Notes: generated by a model from the letters alone, not told the origin. DNA of 64,000 bases from Ophiura sarsii (GCA_035610835.1 CM069459.1:28725570-28789569); one strand, 5' to 3'. Shown: positions 1 to 12,115, numbered from the stretch's first letter. Numbers and translations: made by a program.

Positions 1-80
1 AAATAAACAACAAATTCTCTGAAATCATGGGTTGAAAAGTTACCTTGAACTTGGGTCAACTTCTTTTTAACCACCCGGTA
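1..80. mobile_element. Mariner-like element, right terminal inverted repeat (unit 1)
   Basis: Reverse complement of the end found at 19,556 and 47,248 (taccgggtggttcaaaa-type followed by gttgaccc). Lies in intron 6 of gene A. The rest of the element is outside the window. Confidence 0.6.
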
Positions 81-463
81 TTATTCATAGTTATTGAATA
101 GGGTAGTGTAGAGGTGTAATGTGTTTCATATTCAGTCTAATTATACGAGAGTCGCCGTAGCCCCATGTTTGTGAGAAGCAATAGGTAACGACTTTCTCAT
201 TCCATCCTGAAGGATGCAGGTCATTTGAGTTTTCTCGCTATGATTTATCTGAGTTTGCAGAAACACTTTTAGTCCTTTAACTTGACTTTTCATCATGGAG
301 AGTAAAGTCTGATATACATATACTATATATCAGCCGGGGGCCTCAACATTTATTGGAAATTCTATTTGGCTGCAAGGGTGTTTAGCCGATTATTTTACTA
401 TTTCTAAACGACGTGACTGTTTGGAACTTAGCAGCTAACGAGACGTTACTTAATGTTACTTAC

Positions 464-597
464 GTTTGGCTAACAAATCCAATGGGAGTACCGGGTGGTG
501 ATTCGATAGCAATTCTAAGCGAGCAACAATTTTGGCCACCAGCGCACCAGCAACATCCAGCACCGCATTGAAATGGGCGTACGACACGAATCACTTC
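464..597 (-). CDS. PLSCR: Gene A exon 6
   Basis: 134 bp, phase 0 to 2. [20 protein letters not shown], then [20 protein letters not shown] and FVSQ. The Cys-rich core sits where PLSCR1 has its CCCPCC palmitoylation cluster. The acceptor ctacag is part of a minisatellite whose units repeat acceptor-like ctacaggaagtga. Confidence 0.92.
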
Positions 598-3500
598 CTG
601 TAGGTCAAAAGGTTCAGAAAATATGAGTCACTTCCTGTAGTAGGTCAAAAGGCGTTCAGCAAGTATGAATCACTTCCATTCACTAGGTCACGCTCATAAA
701 TCAAAAGATCTTAAAAGATTTAAAATGTTCAATCTTATAGAGTAAAATTTCAGTCCGATCACAGATGGTCCGACATATTGAAATTTCACTATATTAGAGA
801 AATATTTTTCATCTTCTAAGATCTTTCTCTCAGCACAATCTTTGACTTTTCAATCTATTGATTTAGGAGAGACGCTTTCAGATATGGCAAAAGGGGTTCA
901 GAATTATTTATGAGAATTATTCGTAATGGCCTCTATCTGTCACACCTACGGCGATCACGCTAGCGATTGCACTGCGCTCCAAAAAGTATCAACATCTGAA
1001 TAACACGCAGTGAGAGCGTGGAAAACTGTCCGAAATTGTCCATTTTCAAATCAAGGTCACTACAACCCTTTCACATTCTGCTGCGTGGGTTCAGGCCCGG
1101 GCGCTTGCATTACGCTGAAACATTACCAAAATGCCAAGCCAAGCGCATCAAGCTCTCCAATAACCCCTCGGTGACGCAGTGGGAACTGGCTGGGACGTGA
1201 GCCGTTCGTGAGAGGGTCCCCATGGTCGGCCTTAATTCGGCGTTCTTGGTGCTGAAGCCTTGCCTTTGAGTCTTTCCATGGTGTCTATTATATGTCGTTC
1301 TACGTATGTTGTTCAATTGTCAAACCCGGAAACAGACTGAGCAGGTAGGAAGCTCTCTTTATAGGGCAATTGCACGGGGGTCACTAGTTCAAATATTTTT
1401 TTAGAAGAAGACATGCATGGATGGAGTCCAATCACTTGGATCTATACGTTTAACACAGGTGTTTGGTATTGTACTTCGGGGTGATGTGAATCTAATAACT
1501 TCGTGCAATCGCTTATACTCTCCGCTCACACGCAGAGAAATGTATTGAGAATTGTGCAAACGCATTGAAAACGTACTAGTAACGCAGACAGGGACTTGGA
1601 TGCACTAAGAACGTTTACAGCGTAGTAGAAGCGCAGTGAGAGCCCGTGAGACTTCAAAGTAGAACACAATGGTTCGTAATAAGAGCTCCGTAAACATGTG
1701 ATAAGCAGGATAGGAGCGTACTAAGAGCTACCTTGTTTTAAACATTTTACCATTTGGATCAGTTTCCGCGTGTAACATGGGGACCCTCTCCGCTCTAACT
1801 AGTGTCCACTGCATCCCCAATCAATTCTTAGATGTCTTTATGCGTTTGCTTGGCGCTCAGTGATACTTTTTCAGGCAAGCGCAAGGCCTGATCGCCGTAG
1901 GTGTGACAGCCCTACAACATCCAGCGTAGTATTACAATGGACGCATAAAACAAATCACGTTCTTCTATAGGTAAAAAGATGTTACAAAAGTAGGTGTCAC
2001 AACTAGTTTAGAAATACAAATCACTTCCTGTGTGGTGCACACTACTAAATCGAGCTCCATATGTATGTACACTAAAACTGATATAAAACTCTGTTTTAGA
2101 CCACTACATTTTGAAATTGAACCTTGTAGAGTGAATTTTTTTTAAAAGATGATCACTCTTTTTCATCAAAAAGTGCAAGAAATAGGTAAGGTAGCCTGCT
2201 TGATTTTTTAAAAGACGGCCATGAAGAGACTACACCTCTGACGAGCTTGAAAATGTCACCGTAATCGCCAATGTTTCCGGTAATAAATACAAAATTTGAA
2301 AGATCTCTAAAATGTACCTAGATGAAATTCACATTTTATAGTCAGTGTGAATGTACGAGGTGATGTCCCATTAATCATAATAAATCACAAATCCTAGGCA
2401 TTACGCAATTACGCAAATGTCTTACTGTCAAGTCTTTTAAATTGAGGATTTTGTCATGCATACTTTTTCCGATTCTAGTTTAGCAACACTTATTAAGGGT
2501 ACGGGATACCCCAGTTAGTGTAGTGCACCCTGTAGGACAAAAAATGATTCATACGGATTACTTTCATCAGGTTTGTGACGCTGCTAGCGTATTATGTCAA
2601 TAATGACGTGTTTCAAGCGTGTTTTAAGCTTGATATGGTAGCGTGGTGTTAAGCTTATTTGCCTAAATTTACCTTGAGTTGCGGTCCTATAATACAGAAA
2701 TTAGGGTATTTATATTTCTTCCCCAGTCGTTTCATTTGATCACAGATCAATTGTAAATAATGCAAAAGGACGATAATGATGATTATTTATACGCAAGTTT
2801 TCACAACGCCGTTTCAAAACAAGCGCCTCGAAAAAGACGGCGAAATCTCAAGCTCCAAATCACCCACTAATGTCGCATGTAGTTTCAGCCTTCTGATTGG
2901 CTAAACGAGCCGCGTGCCGGGAGTGCATAGTCGTGGGCAACACTTAAAACTACATTTATCAGTGAACCATTAGGGATGTGCAATATAGGCCTACATACAC
3001 TTCCTCACAAGGTTATGAAAGGGTTCCGTAATTATTAACAATCTTTCACATACTAAAATAAGATGACAATTATGACTGAGCCCTTTATTGATAACACCCT
3101 CACCCAAATTACAAGCTAAAAAACATCCAGATTAGTAGATTTGAAACTAGGAAAAGCTAACGCAATAACGCAATACATACCTGGCCTGTATTGTCCGTTA
3201 GTTTCATGATAAAAGGTCTCGCTTGTTGACACCAATATCTCCAACAACAACTGGATTCTGACGGATAAAACAATAACATTACACCTCATATTATATTCAT
3301 GAACTAATGATGCCAGTGGTATCGCTTATTTGTAAACAAAGGTTCAATTTACTATGGGAATATTTATAATTATATGTATATTCATGGTCAATTAAATGCA
3401 AATTTGCCAGTATGAATCATTTGGGACACCCTGTAGTTATGGTCGAAACTGCAGCAAGATAAGTGTATAGGACATAACTTTGGGGGGAGTGTGTCGAATT

Positions 3501-6500
3501 GTATCTATTCTTGATAAAACGGGATATTTAAAAAAATAAATGTTCAAAGTCGGGAAAATAAATTAAGAGGGGTGTGGACTCTCAGGTACATGCTCCGTAA
3601 AACTGCCGTAACTTCTTTATTATTCATTTAATCTTTATAAAAGTTACAGTTTCTTGAAGGAAAGGGTTCAATAAATCCAACCATGATCATGAAATTGACT
3701 ATTTTGGAGAAAATTATAAAAACATGTTTTTTGACCCATTTTAGGTTCTGCAAAGATAACTCAAAATATATTTTGTCAAATTTTGTCATACTAGATTTAT
3801 TATAATCCTAAATATAAAATTCCCTAGGAAGTCCCCATTTTTTGGCACTTTTTGGTCTATAATTCAAAAAATATATAAGATATTATAAAAAAAACCACCA
3901 ATTCATAATTGAATAATAAATGAAATCATTATGTAAGAGAACAATACGGTTTGTCATGCTACTTGGTACCTATATAGCATACTCAGTGGTTTGTTGGTTT
4001 ATGCCAAATTGTTGGCAGTATGCTTGGGCATCACCACCATAATGGCACATCGTAGCAATAACGATATGGCGATAATTACCAAATTTCCCTAACAACTTAC
4101 AAAATACCCAAGAGCCTAAATGTCAAAAGTGTTTAATAAAGTAAACAAGTTTACATTGTGACCTCCAAAGTATACATCCAAAACCCTTATTGGACATGCT
4201 GAAAAGCAATTACCCTCATGATAACCCTTTTCAGTTTTTGAGCTGGCAAAAAAGACGCAAATCTAGGTAAATATTAAAAACAGAAATTGTTGGATGTTAT
4301 ATATTTTTACTGATTTGTCGTACCACCACTTCAAGATCATATTGTGGGTTAATTGTGAATACTCGGGCTCTCCAAAATTTGGATTTGTTCCCCCCACATC
4401 GTTGAAAGCAAGTTGACAAATCGTCATCACGATAAAAGAACAATAAAATGGTTGGCGATATTGCCCATGCTTAGTTGGTAGTTACACATAAAAGTGCAGC
4501 CCAAAGAACTGCATTTGAAAGTTGTTGTGTAAAAGAAATTCAAACTAAACTTCAATTTGTTTTACAAACTAGTGCCATTTCAGATATTACAACGTTAAAC
4601 ATTTGACAGTAATTATATCACACTATAGTTAGTATATAGTCTCATGAGCAGTTTTGGTTTAGTGAAAATTAGCCCAATGGTGGTAGGCCTATACTGGCAA
4701 GACTGGATTGCCTTTGGCTAAGTAAGGCTGATTGAACTGTGATTGAACTGGCCTCATACCATGCTACTGATGAGCCCGATGGTCCCTGTGGTCCCCTCTG
4801 CATAGAATTAATAAAGTTTGGCCAAATCTTTATCATTTCAATAATACAATGACAATCTTTTGATATTATCTTAATTATTTCTCCTCAATAACAACATGAT
4901 ATATGTTTATATTTTCGTATCAAGATCTCATATACATTTTAAAAACATCTGGGCACAAATACTGATTTAAAATACATAAAAACAATTCATAGACTCCACC
5001 ACAAAACCTGAATTCAAATGTCAAATGTCAAAGTCGGTGACGACTTTGACAAAAAACGGGGGAAATTATAAGTAATTAATTAGAATGACTAATAGTAGAT
5101 TCACAGACTTTGACCTGTATACCATTCTAGTATAGGTAATAGCTTCTAATTGAGGGGGAGACAGTAGTTTGAAATCTTAACCCTCTGGGCACTACCTGCC
5201 TATTTAACAATGTTTATGACTGGTTAATTTCAAGATATAGGCCTACTCATTTGAATAACCAATTGAAATACTGCTTCTAAATATTTCACTCCAATCTTTA
5301 TCAGGGTACGTCCATGTTCTAACAATGTCTCTCATTGGTGCAATAAATGATGTATCCATTCTTTCCATGAAAGTTCATCCATGATCTTTCTGATCAATCA
5401 GCAGGTAGTTCTCAGTGGGTTAATCTGATCATTGACACACATGGTGCTATTCTACCCTATGTCCTGTATCACATCATAATGTCCTACCTTCTTTGGCAAA
5501 AAATACCTGTTGACCCAAGGAATTCTTAACGACATATCGGTTTTTGGTTTCACAATTCGTCAGAACTGTTGATTAAGTAATAGGATACAATAAGACCATT
5601 AAGTAAAATGAATAATGAACTAGGATGAATTGAGAAATGATAGGCCTATTTCGTCACCAATCGATCGTTATATATACGCAGCAATGGAAATACCTACATG
5701 AATTTCCACCCAGGGTAGACAGTCCCGGGGTAGACCAACCCAAAGTCGACCAACCCTAAGTAGACCAACCCTGGGTGGACTAGGGTTATGGTTATGGTTA
5801 GGGTTAGGGCTAGGTTTAGGGTTAGAATCAGTCCCGGGGTGGACAGTCCCGGGGCTGGACAGTCCCGGGGTGGTTTTAGAATGAATTGTTTTTTGTTTTT
5901 TGGCCCAAGAAGGGTAACCCTTGGCCAAGGCAAGCCCAGGCCAAGGTAAAAACCTTCAAGGGACAGGAGAGACACCACCGGCCTCCCCCTGTGGTGCCGT
6001 ATAACAGACCTGGCAGAATGGCTGGACAGCAATCCAAACTGACCCTCCCTGATCTGCATAGTACGTAGGGACTATGAAAATGAGCTCAACGAAGATGCCT
6101 CACAGACGTGACTAAACTGTCTGTTTTAGAATGATCCATCCTTGTTTTACCTCCCCGACCGCCAATCCTCAAGTGTTTTAACATATAATTTAGAATGAAT
6201 ATAGTTTCCAAGGTGTTTTTTTAAACATTATTACGCGGTTTATTTCGTGAGGGTGCTATTGTAGTCCACCCATGGTTGGTCGACTTAGGGTTGATCAACC
6301 CCGGGTCTGTCTACCCCGGGTGGAAAGTCATGTGGGTAGTTCCATCGCTGCTATACATGTAGCTTGAGGATACAGAACCACAAATGATAAATGATCATGT
6401 TCATCGTAACTGGAACAAGGCCAACAATTTAAACAGCTACGTGTCCAATATATTTAATTATAAACTCTGCAGTATTTGGACCCGGTTTTTTGGGGGGGAC

Positions 6501-9500
6501 ACGCTGTATAATGGCCCTGCCAGGCTGTTGCGAAACGTGTACCCGACGTTTTTGGACATTGGGTGTACGTTCGTGTTGTCATTCGTTCGTTTTCGTCAGC
6601 TGTTACGTCCAGCCTATCTATTGGTTTTGATCACCGGTAAATAGACCTGTTAGCGTGTCACATACATTAATAGCGAATGGAGCTAACGTAGACCTACATG
6701 TACGTAGCATACCAATTTTTTCTCAACATTAAGTCCCGACTATACGCTCAATATTTATAGGTCAGCAGATACGCGTCATGTGATCGGCCACAGCATGCTA
6801 TACGTTAGGTATACGTTAGGTATACGTTAGGTATTCATTTGGCATAAGTGGAATTCGTTAGCGGTTTGCAGATGTGCGCTGGGATCGAGGGGAAAATCGA
6901 ACATGTTCAAATGAACGGTAACAACGCATTAGGCTACAAGGCCCGCTTTTAGCAGCGCTATAAATTCATGTAAATTGGTGCCCTAAAAACCGGCACCAAA
7001 TTTAAATATTCGCCTTCCATCAAAGCTGGTTGCTATATGACATAATTCTCGTGTGCAACCAACCGGCTGCAACATATAGGAAACTCACCCATGCAGTAAG
7101 CAAAAAGTACCGCTCGTACACGCCCGATTTTAAATATGATTGCCTGGTTGTACACGCGCACTGGGCAATCCTCTCGTAGTAATTGATAACAATTGGTTTA
7201 CCAGACCGAATTAATAGCGCTCCTAAGCGGGCAATTTATGTCATGTAGTGATCAATATGCTATGTATAGGCTTGTGTTGAGTGTAGGTTGCTTCTTGGTC
7301 GAATTCAAAATGAACAAATGTATTGGAACTTTGGAAGTAAATGGCTGAACAGCTGACGAAGAAGCAACCTACACCCGACGTGCGAAACGTCTGCCAAATG
7401 ATCATCTTCAAATAGCTACACATGGTCTAATGTATATTGTTTGGTACCCCCATGACGTCATGGAACGGACTGAGCTTTTAACTTGTTCATCGCCTTAAAC
7501 ATGTTAAAGCAGATTTGTTGTGTAATGTGTCATCAAACAAGATTGTGCTTACCTTCTGCTAGCTCCACCTGTTGGTGAACTAATAGTTGGTCTACGGTGG
7601 TGAGATATTCCAGACCAGGCGGGCAACCCATTGGTCTCTCTACCGGCACGGGCATCCATTCGCCATTTATACTTTTCTCAGGCTGTGCTATAACCTATAT
7701 TGAAACATTTAGTCAGAGAAAGTTTTAATGAAGGTCAGTTGAAGGTCAGTTGATTTCAATCCTTCCATGTATCATTATATTTCACGGCGATTTCTAATAA
7801 GTGACAATTTTTATATTTAGCGACTGGCCGTTCATCCTTCACCCATATCAACAGTAAAATGGAGTTTGCCCGGGGGGGGGGGGGGCAGTCGAACATAATG
7901 GTGTACACATGCGTGACCAAAAAACCGCGTAAAAAGGGGTGTTTTTTCAGTGTTGGACGCGTCACGCGCGTGACGCGTTAAGGGTATCAAAAACGCTGAT
8001 TTTCAAGAAAAAGGGTGGCTTAAAATACAGGTCGAACGTGTTTAGGGTAACTTGTTTTGTTCCCCGTTCCCAGAAGAATGTTATCCCCGGGTTTTTTTCG
8101 ATTTCTTTTGAGCGTCTCATTTCCAATTTGAGAACGCATGTGTGTCACTCGTTTATACAGCGTCATCGCCATAGCAAACCGAGATAGCAAAGACCGTTTC
8201 CCAGACCGTAGTTTTGTAGCGTTCACAATATGCGCTAGAGACTGGAGAATCCCGACGAACTGACATTTCAGCTGACAATTTTGACAGCGGTAGAAGAGAG
8301 GACTGAGAATCTGAGAATCAACAACTCAGCGGTAGAAGAGAGGACTGAGAATCTGAGAATCAACAACTCCAACGTAAAAACCCTTGCCTACAAATCGCTC
8401 GTTCGGCCACTTCTAGAGTACAGTTGCTCCGTTTGGGATCCCCACACCGACAACCTCACCAAAAAGCTTGAGATGGTTCAACGCCGGGCAGCAAGGTTTA
8501 CACTCAACCGTTATCGTCGCACCGACAGTGTCACCACCCTGCTCGAAACACTCTCCTGGTCTCCATTAGCCCACAGACGACTCCATGCAGGACTCTCAAT
8601 GTTTCACAAAATTCACCATAGCCTTGTTGCCGTCGATGCCAGCCAGATTCTCCCATCAAAACATCACAACACACCAACTCGCACCGAAAACTCCCTCTCA
8701 TACCACATACCTCAATCCCGCACTGACTATCACCGAAACAGCTTCTTCCCACGCACTATCCGAGATTGGAACCTCCTTCCAGAAAGCAGCGTTAAAAGCC
8801 CATCACCAGCAGCCTTCATAGAAGCCCTGAACAAAAATTGCGACTAATTGCACACCGTGCACACAGTGTCAGAGTCTTCAATCTTTGAAGTTGACGCTTA
8901 TCTGGAAGAAGATGAAGAACTCCCGCGACAACATGATGAAAGAAATAATGAGCAAAATAGACGTCCAAACCTTTTATTTTAGATTTTTAAATTTGATTTC
9001 CAAATCGCTTGTGTGCTTCTATGGGGCATGCACTCACTCAGTCCCATACGTTTGTGAAATCGTGGGACTGAGACCCCGACTGAGAATGAATCTCTCAGTC
9101 TTGAAAAATGGCACAAATACCCGGGACAAATACACATGTTCTCTTTTTCTCTGACACATACCATGATACTGTGTCCTTTATATATTCAGTATGTGCAAGA
9201 TATTGTCCAAAGCATTTGATACAGTTAATCACACCGCCTTATGGAAATCACTAATTGAATTTGGCACACCAGAACACCTAGTCTGGCTGCTGGAGAAGCT
9301 GTATGCAAAAGCTAGTGGAGTTATACGTTTAGCAGAAGGCCACACAGATCAGTTCCCCTTTGAGCAAGGAGTCCGTCAGGGTTGTATTGTATCACCCCTA
9401 CTCTTTAATGCCTGTGGTGAAACCATCATGCGACAAGTAGAGGACAGGCTGGAAGACAGACCTGGCTGCATCATTGGTGGAAGGGCAATATGGAATCTTC

Positions 9501-10661
9501 GCTTTGCTGATGACACTACACTTCTAGGACGTTCTAAACAGGAACTAGAAAAGCAAGCCCAAGAACTAGAGAGATGCAGTCTCCAATTTGGCCTGCGTAT
9601 AAACCCAGCCAAGACTCATGTCATGATACTGGGTAACAAGCAGCCTATATTCCTAGACGGAGATGAAGTTCAGCAGGTGGATCGGTTCAAATACCTTGGC
9701 TCAATGGTCGGGATGGATGGAGACTCCGCACCAGAAATACGAGTCATACTGACAGTTGCCAGAGGCATCACTAGCCAACTGAATGGAATATGGAAGGCTA
9801 AGCAAATAAGCTTGAAACTCAAGAAGCAGCTGGTCCGGTCACTGGTATGGAGTACAGCGCTTTATGGCTCTGAAAGTTGGACCCTCAAAGAAAGAGACAA
9901 GAGCTGTATCACAGCATTTGAAATGTGGGTTTGGCGCAGAGTGCTACACGTCAGCTGGACTGATAAGAAGTCAAACTCATGGGTGCGCAAGCAAATAGGG
10001 GTGAAAGAAGAAGAGGGACTGCTAGCCCAACTAAGGAAGAGGAAGCGTGCAAAGTATGGTCACTGGAAGCGACGTGCGGAAAGCATAGTAATAGGTACTA
10101 TTGAAGGAGAGGTAGAAGGGAAGGCTCTACCAGGACGCAGAAAAACTGCCTGGACAGATAACATCAGAGACTGGACAGACGGCGGACTGGTAGCAGCAAG
10201 AGTGAAAGCAAGCAAGAGAATGCCGACGGTTCTCTAAAGGACTATGGCTAAACAGCAGCAGCAGCATTGTCTAGCTACATTGTAATGCAAGATCCTCCTT
10301 GACAGCATTTAAATGTACATACAAGAAAGAACAATACCCATGAATACATTTTTGTCTATTCATATCTACGGGCATATCTATTGCAGGCAAATAGACAAAA
10401 CTTGTTTAGGAATCATCTTATGGCAAGAACTTGTTTAGGGGTCAAAATTTGCAAGGAAAGCGCGCTAAAAACTTGTTTAGGGGGTAATTTTGCTTACAGG
10501 GTAAAACTTGTTTAGGGGTGTCGGGAAAAAATTGGTCACGCATGTGCACACAATTATGTTTGACTGGCCCCCGGGGGAGTTTGTTTGAGCTGTGTAATGA
10601 CAGAGATACCTTCGTTTATGGGGATAGGTGCGTACACAGAGTGGGGGAAGGGGATAAGCAT
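464..10661 (-). CDS. PLSCR: Phospholipid scramblase gene A (3'-partial in window)
   Basis: Left-most of three tandem PLSCR-family genes. Scramblases are C-terminally anchored, Ca2+-responsive membrane proteins that move phospholipids between leaflets. Five coding exons are visible: E2 (CDS part 10610-10661), E3 (7553-7687), E4 (5488-5565), E5 (3181-3257) and E6 (464-597). All have GT/AG borders and matching phases. The spliced frame runs without a stop from a Met in E2 through [19 protein letters not shown], the TKNRYVVKN block, a Cys-rich [10 protein letters not shown] block and [11 protein letters not shown]. These match the order of the scramblase core (compare [22 protein letters not shown] and PPGVPIGYV in vertebrate PLSCR1). 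The last four exons should lie left of position 1. The Met start in E2 is inferred; an upstream ATG in E1 reads only a six-codon uORF. Family call is near certain; start is moderate. Confidence 0.9.
593..720. repeat. Degenerate 38-45 bp minisatellite at gene A E6 acceptor
   Basis: Units resemble gaatcacttcctgtaggtc plus aaaaggttcagaaatat. Related units occur at 21,392-21,520, 50,131-50,230, 50,330-50,520 and near 2,020. The unit includes the E6 splice acceptor. Confidence 0.6.
937..1909. mobile_element. TIR element (about 970 bp) in gene A intron 5
   Basis: Ends are inverted copies (ctgtcacacctacggcgatc at left, its reverse complement at 1886-1909). Absent from the matching site in gene C. 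No transposase frame. Family unknown. Confidence 0.6.
1910..3180. other. Gene A intron 5, remainder
   Basis: Collinear with gene C intron 5 (about 50,880-51,856) and partly lost in gene B. I see no exon, RNA gene or element ends here beyond minisatellite traces near 2,020. Confidence 0.5.
3181..3257 (-). CDS. PLSCR: Gene A exon 5
   Basis: 77 bp, phase 1 to 0. [20 protein letters not shown] then TDNTGQ, matching the DTDCCTRNCCG...RPFTLRIIDNMGQ segment of PLSCR1. Confidence 0.9.
3258..5487. other. Gene A intron 4
   Basis: AT-rich intron. The stretch near the E5 side has no recognisable element. About 5,283-5,480 is the decayed copy of the NTR-like fragment seen open in gene B (23,611-23,811), here with an in-frame stop. 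Confidence 0.5.
5488..5565 (-). CDS. PLSCR: Gene A exon 4
   Basis: 78 bp, phase 1 to 1. [20 protein letters not shown] then VFFAKE, aligning to LTGFETNNKYEIKN...QRVYFAAE of PLSCR1. A has Cys where B and C have Phe (NCE versus NFE; Phe is the family residue). Confidence 0.9.
5670..6357. mobile_element. TIR element with telomere-like internal repeats
   Basis: Long inverted ends: left tatacgcagcaatggaaata then catgaatttccaccc; right is the reverse complement with mismatches. Inside are gtagaccaaccc repeats and a degenerate ttaggg array at 5,783-5,826. Absent at the same place in genes B and C. No coding capacity. Confidence 0.65.
5783..5826. repeat. Degenerate TTAGGG-like array
   Basis: About seven units of ggttat/ggttag/gggctag type. 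It lies inside the TIR element, so it is a transposon-internal repeat rather than a chromosome end. Confidence 0.6.
7553..7687 (-). CDS. PLSCR: Gene A exon 3
   Basis: 135 bp, phase 1 to 1. Encodes [19 protein letters not shown] then [16 protein letters not shown]. This is the most diagnostic scramblase motif, marking the start of the conserved core. Confidence 0.92.
8281..8847 (+). pseudogene. CR1/L2-like non-LTR retrotransposon ORF2 C-terminus
   Basis: Frame with [31 protein letters not shown] and [17 protein letters not shown], the conserved tail after the reverse transcriptase domain of CR1-like LINEs. The RT core is missing, so a 5'-truncated insertion. A 42-bp block at its start is duplicated in tandem (8,286-8,369). 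The clade is tentative. Confidence 0.75.
9191..10237 (+). pseudogene. RTE-like non-LTR retrotransposon reverse transcriptase, 5'-truncated
   Basis: 348-residue open frame lacking the endonuclease and first RT motifs. It starts in motif A (KAFDTVNH, residues 7-14), then [14 protein letters not shown] (60-73), catalytic FADD (105-108) and a C-terminal region [14 protein letters not shown] with [11 protein letters not shown]. Still uninterrupted, so a fairly recent copy. The 3' end runs into a cagcagcagc tail. Cannot mobilise itself as truncated. Confidence 0.85.
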
Positions 10662-10717
10662 TGGCAAATCATGTACACCTAACACAAAAGGTTCCAGACC
10701 AGGTGGTGTTATGTTGG
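10610..10717 (-). CDS. PLSCR: Gene A exon 2 (start codon exon)
   Basis: Acceptor ggattag|cc, donor gaag|gtatct. The in-frame Met at 10659-10661 gives [17 protein letters not shown] before joining E3 in phase 1. This Pro-containing leader matches gene C and corresponds to the end of the Pro-rich N-terminus of PLSCRs. Sequence before the Met (PPGLEPFVLG frame) is shifted by one base relative to C, which supports the Met as the start. Confidence 0.65.
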
Positions 10718-11317
10718 CTAATCCAAAATCAATAATCGGTACCAAAAATATACAATAAATGGGCAAAATTCGTCCCCGTAGTTTGATACGGAGATATCAA
10801 TTTGTTCATTTAATGTATTTTTGGTACCGATTATTAATGGCGTAAAGTAACTAATATGCATATTTGAGATTTGAATAATTAATGTTAGCGCAGGTAACGA
10901 TCATGCCAAATGTCATTAGTTTTCTATATATATTTACAGAACTAATGATATTTAGTTACGTGTATTTAATTAGCTGGAGTTGGTTCAGGGGTGGGGGTTA
11001 CCCCTCGAAAGCAAATCAATTATTCATTTCACAGCTCATGGCCACATTTTTCTCAATTTTCTGTCTTTTTCGATTACTTTTCTCTTTCTTCAATTTTTGG
11101 GCGTTAGCCAATGGGCGGTGGACAGTGTGGGGGCAGGGGGAGGGTTGGGGGCATGGCCTGCTGCCTTCACTGGATACGCCCCTCTCAGGTAATCAGAATA
11201 CGATATAGGCCTACGGAATGCACTTTCAACGGGCACATGTCAGCAAGTGAACGTAATATAATTTTGTTCTCATGGTAATTGTTTTTAAGTGAGCGATACT
11301 ATATTGGCTATACTCAC

Positions 11318-11379
11318 CGTGGCCGCCATTCCAATCGAATGTGACTTGAGAAACGACGCGTCGAAGAGTTTCAATTATT
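11318..11379 (-). other. PLSCR: Gene A exon 1 (5'UTR with ATG)
   Basis: A pyrimidine-rich acceptor ending ctaacag precedes the exon. The exon ends ATGGCGGCCACG followed by gtgagt. The same acceptor, ATG and donor occur in B and C. Read into exon 2 the ATG gives MAATPT then a stop, so it behaves as a short uORF unless another exon intervenes. Confidence 0.65.
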
Positions 11380-11540
11380 CTGTTAGAAACACAATATCAT
11401 AACATTTAAATGGGTATCATATATCCGTGATGATTAGATTCAAATTAGACTCCTAAAGAATCCTCATCCTCATACGTTGACACTACCGTCTTCCGTCTTG
11501 TGTTTTCATAACAACCTACAATCAAAGTTTTGTAGAACTA

Positions 11541-11854
11541 AACTGCTCAAAACAATTTGTTCAAATATCTCGGGATATGTTCATTTGGTGTAATATATCA
11601 TGTAAAAGCTGATGTGTTTATCTTTACAATGGTATCCAATTTTAAGCAATCCCTTGTTCCAGTGCTCAGCCACATGCTTGAGAAAATGGGAAGGTCGCAA
11701 TCTGAAAGTGCCAAAATCAACACTATTTTGTGCTTAAAAATCAATAGATCAGCTTTACATGGATATATAAAACTTAATGAACATATCTCGCGATATTTGA
11801 ACAAACACTATGTCATTACTCCTTTACTCATTCCAGACTTTTTTTTGAGCAGTT
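11541..11854. mobile_element. TA-flanked MITE in gene A 5'UTR intron
   Basis: Ends aactgctcaa and its inverse. Flanking TA; gene C has the empty site (aactacatatt). About 310 bp, no transposase. Larger relative at 35,994-37,509. Confidence 0.65.
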
Positions 11855-12015
11855 TACATATTAAACCATAATCAACTTTACTTACGTTTTGTGGAAATAT
11901 CACACACTAGCAAACCGGAAAAGTTTGCAGAACGAAGTATAAATCAATAATCATTAAATATGAATCACACTGTGTAAATCCGTCTGATATAAAGATTCAT
12001 GTAATAAAAGCATAC

Positions 12016-12115
12016 CTGTGTATTTTCGTTATGTGTGATATCACCTAGGATCCGTGTGTGTGTGGGTTGTAAAAACTAACAAACGGAATTGTTTCGTCAT
12101 GAACTTGAACTTTGT
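12016..12115 (-). promoter_or_regulatory. Candidate non-coding first exon and promoter, gene A
   Basis: A donor-like site (acacag|gtatgc) lies 636 bp upstream of exon 1 and is conserved in all three copies (about 37,677 and 57,031 in the others). About 100 bp upstream is also conserved, including a cacaca run and ggatcctagg. This fits a first non-coding exon near the transcription start. The upper boundary is a guess. Confidence 0.4.

Larger units (their letters stand above)
7868..10575. mobile_element. TIR element carrying two LINE fragments, gene A intron 2
   Basis: Inverted ends of about 45 bp: poly-G, then gtcgaacataatggtgtaca near left, its inverse near 10,530-10,570. A ggagttt target duplication flanks it, and gene C shows the empty site (aatggagtttgtttgag). 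It splits exon 2 from exon 3. Interior includes a CR1-like and an RTE-like RT fragment. Confidence 0.7.

Noticed and set aside
5886..6068. Short Pro/Gln-rich frame
   Set aside because: Lies inside a TIR element between inverted ends; no conserved protein pattern.
7241..7423. Frame conserved next to exon 3 in all copies
   Set aside because: Covers an inverted repeat (gtgtaggttgcttctt and its inverse); conservation reflects the duplication, not coding.
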